Source: Ralstonia sp. ASV6 (GTDB lineage: Bacteria; Pseudomonadota; Gammaproteobacteria; Burkholderiales; Burkholderiaceae). From it: 45,326 bases of DNA. The notes beneath the pieces are model-generated. The model did no database searches and was not told where the DNA came from. It worked only from the letters and a program-made list of their open reading frames with translations. How positions within the stretch are numbered: position 1 is the first letter of the stretch; the number at the start of each line of letters is the position of its first letter. The stretch covers positions 1 through 45,326 of the forward strand of contig NZ_JAELUI010000034.1 of NCBI RefSeq assembly GCF_016429285.1. Reading direction: 5' to 3'. Below are positions 26,159 to 37,431 of the stretch, piece after piece. Both the position numbers and the translations under genes were made by a program.

Positions 26159-27817
26159 TTACAGGCTGACGCGGCGGAAATCCGCCAGCACGCTGGCCAG
26201 ATACGCGTTGAAGCGCGCTGCTTCCGCGCCGTCGATCACGCGGTGATCGTACGACAGCGACAGCGGCAGCGTCAGGCGCGGCACGAACTGCTTGCCGTCC
26301 CACACCGGCTTCTGATAGCCACGCGACAGGCCCAGGATGGCCACTTCCGGCGCGTTGATGATCGGCGTGAAGTTCGTACCACCGATGCCGCCCAGCGACG
26401 AAATCGAGAAGCAGCCGCCCTGCATCTGGTCTGGCTTGAGCTTGCCGTCACGCGCAGCTTTCGACAATTCCGCCATTTCGCGGGCGATATCGACCAGGCC
26501 CTTCTTGTCCGCATCGCGGATCACCGGCACCACCAGCCCGTTGGGCGTATCCGCCGCGAAGCCGATGTGGAAGTACTGCTTGAACACCAGGTTGTCGCCG
26601 TCCAGGCTCGCGTTGAAGGTCGGGAACTTCTTCAGTGCGCCGACCACGGCCTTGATCACGAATGCCAGCATCGTGAACTTCACGCCGGCCTTTTCGTTTT
26701 CCTTGTTCAGCGTCACGCGCAGGGCTTCGAGGTCGGTGATGTCCGCTTCGTCGTTGTTGGTGACGTGCGGGATCATGACCCAGTTGCGGTGCAGGTTCGC
26801 GCCCGAGATCTTCTTGATGCGCGACAGCGGCTTCGGATCGACCGGGCCGAACTTGGTGAAATCCACCTTCGGCCACGGCAGCAGGTTCAGCTCGCCACCA
26901 CCAGCCGGTGCGCCAGCAGCAGCCTTGCCCGGCGCTGCAGCCTGGCCGCTCATCACGCCCTTGACGTAGCGCTGCACGTCTTCTTGCGTGATACGGTTCT
27001 TCGGGCCCGTGCCGCCAACGAGGTTCACGTTGACGCCCAGTTCGCGTGCGTACTTGCGCACCGAAGGGCTGGCGTGGGCGGCCTTGCCCACCGTACCGAC
27101 CGTATCAGCGGTGTACGTGGCGGGTGCAGCTGCGGGGGCCGCGGCAGGGGCCGGGCTCGGTGCAGCGGCAGCCGGCGCAGAGGCCGGAGCTTGCGCAGGG
27201 GTCGGTGCAGCAACCGTGCCGCCAGCGCCTTCCAGCACAACGATCAGCGTGCCTTGCGACACGGCATCGCCCACCTTCACACGAATTTCCTTGACGACAC
27301 CGGCAGCCGGCGACGGTACATCCATCGTGGCCTTGTCCGATTCGAGCGTGATCAGCGACTGCTCGGCTTCCACCTTGTCGCCCACCTTCACGCTGATCTC
27401 GATGACCGGCACGTCGGTGTAGTCGCCGATGTCCGGGACCTTCACTTCAACCGTGCCGCCACCTGCAGCCACCGGCGCGGGTGCCGGGGCTTGCGCAGCA
27501 GGCGCGGGTGCCGGCGCAGCGGCGGCCGGAGCCGGTGCCGGAGCTTGTGCGGCAGGCGCCGGAGCAGCGGCAGCGCCCTGCTCTTCGAGCAGCAGCACCA
27601 GCGCGCCTTCTGACACGGTGTCGCCCACCTTGATCTTCACTTCCTTGACGACGCCGCTCTTGGGCGACGGCACATCCATGGTCGCCTTGTCCGATTCCAG
27701 CGTGACCAGCGAATCCTCGGCGTTGACGGTATCGCCCGCCTTGACCAGCACTTCGATCACCGGGACGTCTTTGTAGTCGCCGATGTCCGGCACCTTGATT
27801 TCTACGACTTGACTCAT
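26159..27817 (-). CDS. aceF: Pyruvate dehydrogenase E2, dihydrolipoamide acetyltransferase
   Basis: 552 residues. It accepts the acetyl group from E1 on its swinging lipoyl arms and transfers it to CoA. Two lipoyl domains are present (Lys44 and Lys162, each in ESDKATMDVPSP). Long Ala/Pro linkers lie at about 82-120 and 200-235. A peripheral subunit-binding domain spans about 248-285 (ASPSVRKYARELGVN). The catalytic domain (about 320-552) ends with YDHRVIDGAEAARF, which holds the active-site His. GGAG stands 8 nt before the ATG at 27817. It is 153 nt downstream of aceE. Confidence 0.96.
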   Translation of the reverse strand: MSQVVEIKVPDIGDYKDVPVIEVLVKAGDTVNAEDSLVTLESDKATMDVPSPKSGVVKEVKIKVGDTVSEGALVLLLEEQGAAAAPAPAAQAPAPAPAAAAPAPAPAAQAPAPAPVAAGGGTVEVKVPDIGDYTDVPVIEISVKVGDKVEAEQSLITLESDKATMDVPSPAAGVVKEIRVKVGDAVSQGTLIVVLEGAGGTVAAPTPAQAPASAPAAAAPSPAPAAAPAAAPATYTADTVGTVGKAAHASPSVRKYARELGVNVNLVGGTGPKNRITQEDVQRYVKGVMSGQAAAPGKAAAGAPAGGGELNLLPWPKVDFTKFGPVDPKPLSRIKKISGANLHRNWVMIPHVTNNDEADITDLEALRVTLNKENEKAGVKFTMLAFVIKAVVGALKKFPTFNASLDGDNLVFKQYFHIGFAADTPNGLVVPVIRDADKKGLVDIAREMAELSKAARDGKLKPDQMQGGCFSISSLGGIGGTNFTPIINAPEVAILGLSRGYQKPVWDGKQFVPRLTLPLSLSYDHRVIDGAEAARFNAYLASVLADFRRVSL

Positions 27818-27970
27818 TCTTCTGTCTCCAGAGGGTCTGGCGGCGAGAGCATCCGGCGGCGGACACACAGTGCCCCGCAGGCTACCGCATCGTGCAGGCA
27901 AATGCACGTCGCGGAAAGTCTGCCGGAGCGGTGTCCGGCCGGGACGCAACCCGCGCGCCCGGCGGCTCCG

Positions 27971-30661
<2,691 letters not shown>

Positions 30662-30705
30662 GGCGGTCTCCTTGGTAGCAGTAACGGTAGGTGCGTCTCG
30701 TTAGA

Positions 30706-30720
30706 TTGGGGGTACCCCAA
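30706..30720 (-). promoter_or_regulatory. 15-bp palindrome in the aceE leader, candidate operator
   Basis: TTGGGG-GTA-CCCCAA, perfect 6-bp arms, 45 bp upstream of the aceE start codon. It lies just downstream of the start point predicted from the weak promoter at 30732-30761, so a bound protein would block transcription. No regulator is known from the sequence alone. Confidence 0.45.
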
Positions 30721-30731
30721 CTTTTGCGCTG

Positions 30732-30761
30732 ATTCTATGGGGACACGCAAATACAGCACAA
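30732..30761 (-). promoter_or_regulatory. Possible promoter of the PDH operon
   Basis: On the minus strand, TTGTGC (30761-30756), 18-nt spacer, TAGAAT (30737-30732). The -10 is good and the -35 poor. A TATAAT on the plus strand (30792-30797) could serve the divergent kinase gene but lacks a clear -35. Confidence 0.35.
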
Positions 30762-30943
30762 GCGGAATTTTCAAATTGCGATATTGTTTTTTATAATGTG
30801 GAATATTGCGGCGATGCAAAACAAATCAGTTTTAACGCTGCAGCGCAGCATTTCCCTGCTGGCGAAATGTGCGTCACCAAGCGGTTTCCCCAAGCGACCA
30901 GCACGTTAATTGCCGTTACACTTGGTTTTGCGCAGTTGCACAG

Positions 30944-33544
30944 ATGTCCACACCCTTACCTCCGCAGAATTCCGGCGTTCGTCCGCCCATCATGCTTTCC
31001 CCCCGCCACGCCCAGCAGGACCCGGCCCGGTCATCTGAAGTGTCCGAGTTGTCCGAGCCGCCGACGCCTGCCGCACCTGCGTCTGCAAATACAGCGGTGC
31101 CCGCGCCAGAGCTGCCGCCTGATGAGGGCGTGCGCCCCAGCATGCCACGCCGGCTCTGGATGACGCGCCTGGGCCGACTATGGACGACCAACTGGTTCAT
31201 GTTCATTCCGCTGGTGGCAATCGTCCTGTTTGCCGGCGCGATGATCTTCATCCTGTATCAGTTGCACGCCACCGAGGTGCAGCAGCAGCGCGACGCCCTC
31301 TACCGCGATGCCGCCTGGGCCGAGCAGAAGGTGCGCCTGTCACTGCAGAGCAACCAGGATCAGGTGGCGGCGCTGGCCCGCGACATTGGCGCCGCGCAGC
31401 TTGACCCAAGCGCCTACCGCGACGCCGCGCGCCAACTGCTGCGCGAGAACCCCGAACTGGTCTTTATCAATTGGCTGGACGCCACCCGCCGCCCGCGCTG
31501 GGCTTTCCCCGCCAGCTCTGAATTCGTCACCCGCATACGCGAGACGCGTGAGCACCCGCTTGAACCCGAGATTCAATCCGCCTACGACGCCGCGCGTGAG
31601 ACGCAGCGCGCCGTCTATTCCCGCCCCATCCAGAACGAGCGCGGCGAGAGCTTCATGCTCATGGAAGTACCGATCGTGCGCGACAACGAGTTCCTCGGCA
31701 CGGTGGGCGCCATGTACTCGGTCACCGGCATTCTTACGCAGCTGCTGCCGGGGGAGTTGACGGACCGCTACCGCTTCTCCCTTGTCGACAAGAACAACGT
31801 GATCCGCGCCAGCACATCGCTACGGCCGGTGCCGAAGGCGGCTGCGTCGTACGAAGTGCTGCTGGACCCGCCGGGGCATTCGTTGTCGCTGCGGGCGGAG
31901 GCGTATCCGGCGCCGTCCAACCTGCCCAACAACATGCTGATGTGGCTGGTGGCGGGCCTGTCGTGCTTCGTGATCTGGAGCCTGTGGAGCGTTTGGCGGC
32001 ACACCAGCCGCCGCTCCGAAGCGCAGCGCGCGCTGCTGGCCGAAACCTCGTTCCGCCGCGCCATGGAAAACTCCATGGTGATCGGCATGCGCGCGCTCGA
32101 CCTCAACGGCCGCATCACCTATGTGAATCCCGCCTTCTGCCGCATGATCGGCTGGACGGAGGCCGAACTGGTCGGCCGCATGCCGCCCTTCCCGTACTGG
32201 CCACCCAACGAAATCGGCGAGATGCAGAAGCACATCGAGCTGACCCTGCGCGGCAAGGCCCCAGCCAATGGCATGGAGCTGCGAATGATGCGCCGTGACG
32301 GCACGAGCTTCTACGCACGGATGTACGTCTCGCCACTGATCGATGCACGCGGTCGGCACACTGGTTGGATGAGTTCGATCACCGACATCACCGAACCCAA
32401 GCGCGCACGCGAAGATCTGGCCGCCGCACACGACCGCTTCACCACTGTGCTGGAAAGCTTGGACGCCGCCGTGTCCGTGCTCTCCACCGACAAGGCCGAG
32501 TTGCTGTTTGCCAACCGCTACTACCGTCAGCTCTTCGGCTGGGAGGCCTTTGGCCACCTGCAGCTCTCGGGCCAGGACGTCAACACGGAAGATGTATCCA
32601 GCGATGCCCTGGACATGGTGGACGGCTACGCCGGCCTGCCCGCTTCCGAGCTGACGCCGCACGCCGCCGATGCTCGCGAAATCTACGTCCCAGCGATGCA
32701 GAAATGGTTTGAAGTGCGCCGCCGCTACATCCAATGGGTGGACGGCCACCTCGCGCAGATGCAAATCGCCACCGACATCACCGTGCGCAAGGCCGCTGAA
32801 GAAATGACGCGCCAGCACGAAGAGCGCCTGCAGTTCACCAGCCGCCTGACGACTATGGGCGAGATGGCATCGTCCCTGGCGCACGAATTGAACCAGCCGC
32901 TGGCCGCCATCAATAACTACTGCATGGGTGCAGTCGGCCGCCTCAAGAGTGGGCGCAGCACGGCGGAAGAATTGATCCCCGTGCTGGAAAAGACCTCCGC
33001 CCAGGCCGTGCGTGCCGGTACGATCATCCAGCGCATCCGCGGTTTCGTGAAACGCAGCCAGCCGCAGCGGCGCGAATCCGATCTGCGCGACATCGTGGCC
33101 GATGCCGTAGGCCTGGCGGAGCTGGAGGCCACGCGTCGCGGCATCACCATCCTCACGCGCCTGCCGGCCGAGCTGCCGCCTCTGTACGTCGACCCGGTGC
33201 TGATCGAACAGGTGCTGGTCAACCTGCTCAAGAATGCCGCCGAAGCCATGGCCGCCCACCCGCGCTTGCGCGCCGCGAGCGTCCTGCGCCTGCACGCCAA
33301 CCTGATCGACGATCCGGACAACTCCGTGCTCATCGAAGTCATCGACCAGGGCCCGGGTGTGGACGACAGCACCAAGGAGCGCCTGTTCGAGCCCTTCTTC
33401 AGCACCAAATCCGACGGCATGGGCATGGGCCTGAACATCTGCCGCTCCATCATAGAATCCCACCTCGGCAGGCTCTGGGTAGAAAACAATGCCGATGGCA
33501 TCGGCTGTACGTTTAAAATCATCCTGCCGCTGAACCCGCTGTAA
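30944..33544 (+). CDS. PAS-domain sensor histidine kinase, FixL/DctB-like
   Basis: 866 residues. A proline-rich N-terminus is followed by TM1 (about 84-106), a periplasmic sensor domain (about 107-328) and TM2 (about 331-351). Two PAS domains come next (about 370-480 and 498-615, the first with NPAFCRMIGWTEAELVG and DITEPKRA). The kinase core has the H-box GEMASSLAHELNQPLAAINN with the phosphorylated His near 647, the N-box NLLKNAAEAM near 760 and the GMGMGLNI G-box near 826. The signal is unknown. The start at 30944 is uncertain (30992 is an alternative); neither has a good ribosome site. It is divergent from the PDH operon and 37 nt before its response regulator. Confidence 0.9.
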   Translation: MSTPLPPQNSGVRPPIMLSPRHAQQDPARSSEVSELSEPPTPAAPASANTAVPAPELPPDEGVRPSMPRRLWMTRLGRLWTTNWFMFIPLVAIVLFAGAMIFILYQLHATEVQQQRDALYRDAAWAEQKVRLSLQSNQDQVAALARDIGAAQLDPSAYRDAARQLLRENPELVFINWLDATRRPRWAFPASSEFVTRIRETREHPLEPEIQSAYDAARETQRAVYSRPIQNERGESFMLMEVPIVRDNEFLGTVGAMYSVTGILTQLLPGELTDRYRFSLVDKNNVIRASTSLRPVPKAAASYEVLLDPPGHSLSLRAEAYPAPSNLPNNMLMWLVAGLSCFVIWSLWSVWRHTSRRSEAQRALLAETSFRRAMENSMVIGMRALDLNGRITYVNPAFCRMIGWTEAELVGRMPPFPYWPPNEIGEMQKHIELTLRGKAPANGMELRMMRRDGTSFYARMYVSPLIDARGRHTGWMSSITDITEPKRAREDLAAAHDRFTTVLESLDAAVSVLSTDKAELLFANRYYRQLFGWEAFGHLQLSGQDVNTEDVSSDALDMVDGYAGLPASELTPHAADAREIYVPAMQKWFEVRRRYIQWVDGHLAQMQIATDITVRKAAEEMTRQHEERLQFTSRLTTMGEMASSLAHELNQPLAAINNYCMGAVGRLKSGRSTAEELIPVLEKTSAQAVRAGTIIQRIRGFVKRSQPQRRESDLRDIVADAVGLAELEATRRGITILTRLPAELPPLYVDPVLIEQVLVNLLKNAAEAMAAHPRLRAASVLRLHANLIDDPDNSVLIEVIDQGPGVDDSTKERLFEPFFSTKSDGMGMGLNICRSIIESHLGRLWVENNADGIGCTFKIILPLNPL

Positions 33545-33581
33545 ATCGTTTTTAAAACAGAACGTAGACCGAGGACTCTCC

Positions 33582-34217
33582 ATGAGCACAACGCCCGCAG
33601 CAGTTGCTCCGCGCAACGAAACCGTGTTCGTCGTCGACGACGATGAGGCCATGCGTGACTCATTGACGTGGCTGCTCGAAGGCAACGGCTACACCGTGCG
33701 CACCTACCGCAGCGCTGAAGAATTTCTCGTGGACGACAAGCGCACCGACGGCGTCGGTTGCCTGATCCTCGACGTACGCATGCAAGGCATGAGCGGCCCC
33801 GAGCTGCAAGACCGCCTCATGGCCGAAAACAGCCGCCTGCCGATCGTGTTCGTGACCGGCCACGGCGACGTGCCGATGGCGGTGTCGACCATGAAGAAAG
33901 GCGCGGTCGACTTCATCGAGAAGCCGTTCGACGAATCGGAACTGCGTGAACTGGTCGAGCGCATGCTCAGCAAGGCCCGCTCGGAAGACTCCGTCGCACG
34001 CGAGCAGAAGGCCGCCAAGGACCTGCTCGGCCGCCTGACCACACGTGAGCAACAAGTGCTCGAGCGCATCGTTGCCGGCCGCCTGAACAAGCAGATCGCC
34101 GATGACCTGGGCATTTCCATCAAGACGGTGGAAGCCCATCGCGCCAACATCATGGAAAAGCTCAACGTGAACACCGTGGCTGACCTGCTGCGCCTGGCCC
34201 TCTCGCGCAATAGCTGA
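33582..34217 (+). CDS. FixJ/NarL-type response regulator
   Basis: 211 residues. Receiver domain: acidic pair DDDE at 19-22, phosphoacceptor Asp64 in LILDVRMQGMSG, the switch VTGHGD and the Lys in FIEKPFD. C-terminal LuxR-type HTH (about 152-195): LTTREQQVLERIVAGRLNKQIADDLGISIKTVEAHRANIMEKL-like, cut here to its main elements TREQQVLE and KTVEAHR. It binds DNA when phosphorylated by the upstream kinase. AGGAC precedes the ATG. The target genes are unknown; the nearby PDH operon is a natural candidate by position. Confidence 0.93.
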   Translation: MSTTPAAVAPRNETVFVVDDDEAMRDSLTWLLEGNGYTVRTYRSAEEFLVDDKRTDGVGCLILDVRMQGMSGPELQDRLMAENSRLPIVFVTGHGDVPMAVSTMKKGAVDFIEKPFDESELRELVERMLSKARSEDSVAREQKAAKDLLGRLTTREQQVLERIVAGRLNKQIADDLGISIKTVEAHRANIMEKLNVNTVADLLRLALSRNS

Positions 34218-34311
34218 TCCGTTTTGTGGGCCGGTTGTGAGCAACCAGGGCGGCTGGAAGGGAGGCGCCGATTTATAATCGCGGTTTGCCCTCACCCTCC
34301 TCCGCCCAGCC

Positions 34312-35181
34312 ATGACCGCCCAACTCATTGACGGCAACGCGCTTGCCAAGCAACTCCGCGCCGAAGCCGCACAACGCGCTGCCGCCCTCACCGCGCGCGG
34401 CCACCAGCCCGGCCTGGCCGTCATCCTCGTCGGCGAAGACCCGGCCAGCCAGGTCTACGTGCGCAACAAGATCAAGGCCTGCGAAGACAATGGTTTCCTC
34501 TCCGTCTTCGACCGCTACCCGGCTGACCTGACCGAAGCCGACCTGCTCGGCCGCATCGACGCCCTGAACCGCGACCCACGCATCCACGGCATCCTGGTCC
34601 AGCTTCCGCTGCCCAAGCACATCGACAGCCACAAGGTGCTCGAAGCCATCGCGCCCGAGAAGGACGTCGACGGTTTCCACGTGGCCAACGCCGGCGCGCT
34701 GATGACCGGCGCCCCGCTGTTCCGCCCATGCACGCCGTACGGCTGCATGAAGATGCTGGAATCGATCAACTACCCAGTGCGCGGTGCCAATGCCGTGGTG
34801 GTGGGCGCCTCGAACATCGTCGGCAAGCCGATGGCGATGCTGCTGCTGCAAGCCGGCGCCACCATCACGATCTGCAACAGCAAGACGCGCGACCTGTCCG
34901 CCCACACGCGTGAGGCCGACATCATCGTGGCCGCCGTGGGCCGCCGCAACATCATCACCGCCGACATGGTCAAACCCGGCGCCGTCGTGATCGACGTGGG
35001 CATGAACCGTGACGATGCCGGCAAGCTCTGCGGCGATGTCGACTTTGCCGGCGTCAAGGAAGTCGCCGGCTACATCACCCCGGTGCCGGGCGGCGTCGGC
35101 CCGATGACGATCACCATGCTGCTGATCAACACCCTGGAAGCTGCTGAACGCGTTGCCGCAGGAGGTTCGCTGGCAGCGTAA
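34312..35181 (+). CDS. folD: FolD, methylene-THF dehydrogenase/cyclohydrolase
   Basis: 289 residues, bifunctional enzyme interconverting 5,10-methylene-THF and 10-formyl-THF with NADP+. Family motifs: [17 protein letters not shown] with the catalytic Lys, [33 protein letters not shown], the NADP-binding [18 protein letters not shown] and [12 protein letters not shown] near the end. A TATAAT hexamer stands at 34274-34279 upstream but without a recognisable -35. Followed by a terminator. Confidence 0.96.
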   Translation: MTAQLIDGNALAKQLRAEAAQRAAALTARGHQPGLAVILVGEDPASQVYVRNKIKACEDNGFLSVFDRYPADLTEADLLGRIDALNRDPRIHGILVQLPLPKHIDSHKVLEAIAPEKDVDGFHVANAGALMTGAPLFRPCTPYGCMKMLESINYPVRGANAVVVGASNIVGKPMAMLLLQAGATITICNSKTRDLSAHTREADIIVAAVGRRNIITADMVKPGAVVIDVGMNRDDAGKLCGDVDFAGVKEVAGYITPVPGGVGPMTITMLLINTLEAAERVAAGGSLAA

Positions 35182-35207
35182 GCTTCACTTTCCACCATTG
35201 GAAACGG

Positions 35208-35245
35208 AAAAAGCGTCCCAACCTGATGGATCGGACGCTTTTTTT
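35208..35245 (+). terminator. Terminator of folD
   Basis: An 11-bp perfect stem AAAAAGCGTCC/GGACGCTTTTT with a 14-nt loop and T run, between folD and prlC. It ends only about 30 nt before the prlC start. Confidence 0.85.
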
Positions 35246-35273
35246 GTCTCCGATTTTTCCTACTGAGCCCGCC

Positions 35274-37376
35274 ATGACCGATACCTCGCTCCAAGCCAAT
35301 AATCCGCTGCTTGATTTCTCCGGTCTGCCGCGCTTTGCAGATATCCGCCCTGAGCACATCACGCCGGCCATCGACGTGCTGCTTGAACGCGCCGCAGCGG
35401 CGGTCTCCAAGGTCAAGGACCCAGCCACACCAGTCTCCTGGAATACCGTTGTCACCGCGCTGGAAGACGCCACTGAGCCGCTGGGCCGCGCCTGGGGCAT
35501 CGTCGGACATCTGAGCGCGGTAGCCGACACGCCGGCCCTGCGCGAAGCGCACGCCGCCAACCTGCCACGCGTCACCGAATTCTGGTCGGGCCTGGGGCAG
35601 GATCTCGCACTGTTCGAGAAGTACAAAGCCATCGCGCAAAGTGCCGAATACGCCACCCTGAATGCCGCCCGCAAGAAGTTGCTCGACAACGAACTACGCG
35701 GCTTCCGCCTGGGTGGCGCCGAGTTGCCGGAGGATCAGAAACCGCGTTTTGCCGCCGTCCAGGAGCAGCAGGCGCAACTGACCAAGGCGTTCAGCGACCA
35801 CGTGCTGGACGCCACCAACGCCTACGCGCTGCTGATCGACGACGAAGCCCGCCTGGCCGGCCTGCCCGACGACGCCAAGCAGGCCGCGCAGGAAGCCGCC
35901 CGTCGCGACAACCCGAACGCGACCGGCTGGAAGTTCACCCTGCACTTCCCGTCGTACTTCCCGGTGCTGCAATACGCAGATGACCGCGCGCTGCGCCGCA
36001 CGCTGTACGAAGCCAACGTCACGCGCGCGTCCGAACTGGGCACGCAGTACGGCGGCGGCAAGGCGGAGTGGGACAACACCGCCAACATGGCAGAACAGCT
36101 CGCGCTGCGTGCGGAAGAAGCCCACATGCTCGGCTACCGCAACTTTGGCGAGGTCTCGCTCGTGCCGAAAATGGCGGATTCGCCGGAAGACGTCCTGCGC
36201 TTCCTGAGTGAGCTGGCCGACCGTGCCCGCCCCTTTGCCGAGAAGGATTGGGAAGAGCTGCAGGCTTTCGCCAAGACCACACTCGGCATCGACAAGCTCG
36301 AACCATGGGACATGGCCTACGCCTCGGAAAAGCTGCGCGAGGCACGCTATGCGTTCTCGGAGCAAGAGGTGAAGCAGTACTTCCCCGAGCCGGCTGTGCT
36401 GGACGGCCTGTTCAACGTCGTGCAGACGCTGTTCTCGGTGAAGATTCGCCCGGAACAAGCTGCGGTGTGGCACCCGGACGTGCGCTTCTTCCGCGTCGAA
36501 TCGGCCCAGGGCGAGCTGCTCGCACAGTTCTACATCGACCTGTACGCCCGAGACGGCAAGCGTGGCGGCGCCTGGATGGATGACGCGCGCGGCCGCAAGG
36601 CGCTGGCAGATTCGCGCGTGCAAACCCCGGTGGCCTACCTGACCTGCAATTTCTCCGGCCCGGTCGGCGACAAACCCGCGCTGTTCACGCACGACGAGGT
36701 CATCACCCTCTTCCATGAATTCGGCCATGGCCTGCACCACATGCTCACGCGTGTGGACGAGCTGGGCGTGTCCGGCATCAACGGCGTGGAATGGGATGCG
36801 GTGGAGCTGCCCTCGCAGTTCATGGAGAACTTCTGTTGGGAGTGGGAAGTCCTGTCGCGCATGACCCGCCATGTCAATTCCGGCGAGCCCCTGCCGCGCA
36901 AGCTGTACGACAGCATGCTGGCGGCGAAGAACTTCCAGAACGGCATGATGACGCTGCGCCAGATCGTGTTCTCGACGTTCGACATGCATCTGCATACGGA
37001 TTTCGACCCGAAGGGTTCAACGTCGGTGCTGGAGCTTTCGCGCCAGGTCAACAACCGCTTCCACGTGGTACCCCAGGCCGAACTGTCGCGCTGGCCGAAT
37101 ACGTTCAGCCACATCTTCGCGGGCGGCTATGCAGCGGGCTATTACAGCTACAAGTGGGCCGAGGTGCTGTCGGCAGATGCCTACGCGGCGTTTGAAGAAG
37201 CCAGCAAGCTGAGCGGCTCGGTACTCGACACTGAAACCGGTGCGCGCTACCGCCGCGAAGTGCTGGAAGTTGGCGGCAGCCGCCCGGCGATCGAATCGTT
37301 CACAGCCTTCCGAGGGCGTGCACCGAGCATCGACGCGCTGCTGCGCCACGGCGGCATGGTGGCCGAGGCCGCTTGA
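35274..37376 (+). CDS. prlC: Oligopeptidase A (M3 metallopeptidase)
   Basis: 700 residues, full-length thimet-type oligopeptidase. The zinc motif HEFGHGLHHML begins near residue 481, followed by the downstream Glu ligand region SQFMENFCWE. The N-terminal PLLDFSGLPRFADIRPEHI is the usual PrlC opening. It degrades short peptides and signal-peptide fragments in the cytoplasm. Start MTDTSLQ at 35274 is preferred over the 16-codon extension at 35226, which overlaps the folD terminator. Confidence 0.95.
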   Translation: MTDTSLQANNPLLDFSGLPRFADIRPEHITPAIDVLLERAAAAVSKVKDPATPVSWNTVVTALEDATEPLGRAWGIVGHLSAVADTPALREAHAANLPRVTEFWSGLGQDLALFEKYKAIAQSAEYATLNAARKKLLDNELRGFRLGGAELPEDQKPRFAAVQEQQAQLTKAFSDHVLDATNAYALLIDDEARLAGLPDDAKQAAQEAARRDNPNATGWKFTLHFPSYFPVLQYADDRALRRTLYEANVTRASELGTQYGGGKAEWDNTANMAEQLALRAEEAHMLGYRNFGEVSLVPKMADSPEDVLRFLSELADRARPFAEKDWEELQAFAKTTLGIDKLEPWDMAYASEKLREARYAFSEQEVKQYFPEPAVLDGLFNVVQTLFSVKIRPEQAAVWHPDVRFFRVESAQGELLAQFYIDLYARDGKRGGAWMDDARGRKALADSRVQTPVAYLTCNFSGPVGDKPALFTHDEVITLFHEFGHGLHHMLTRVDELGVSGINGVEWDAVELPSQFMENFCWEWEVLSRMTRHVNSGEPLPRKLYDSMLAAKNFQNGMMTLRQIVFSTFDMHLHTDFDPKGSTSVLELSRQVNNRFHVVPQAELSRWPNTFSHIFAGGYAAGYYSYKWAEVLSADAYAAFEEASKLSGSVLDTETGARYRREVLEVGGSRPAIESFTAFRGRAPSIDALLRHGGMVAEAA

Positions 37377-37395
37377 CGGTCTACGGTGCAAGAAC

Positions 37396-37431
37396 AACGC
37401 CGCTTCGCGCGCAAGCCGAAGCGGCGTTTTT
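37396..37431. terminator. Bidirectional terminator between prlC and the cytosine-deaminase-like gene
   Basis: A 12-bp perfect stem AACGCCGCTTCG/CGAAGCGGCGTT with a 9-nt loop and T run. It touches the stop codon of the convergent minus-strand gene. Confidence 0.88.

Noticed and set aside
27119-27590. GC-rich Ala/Pro-coding repeats in aceF as a DNA repeat element
   Set aside because: They are the normal flexible linkers between lipoyl domains; the periodicity is of protein origin.
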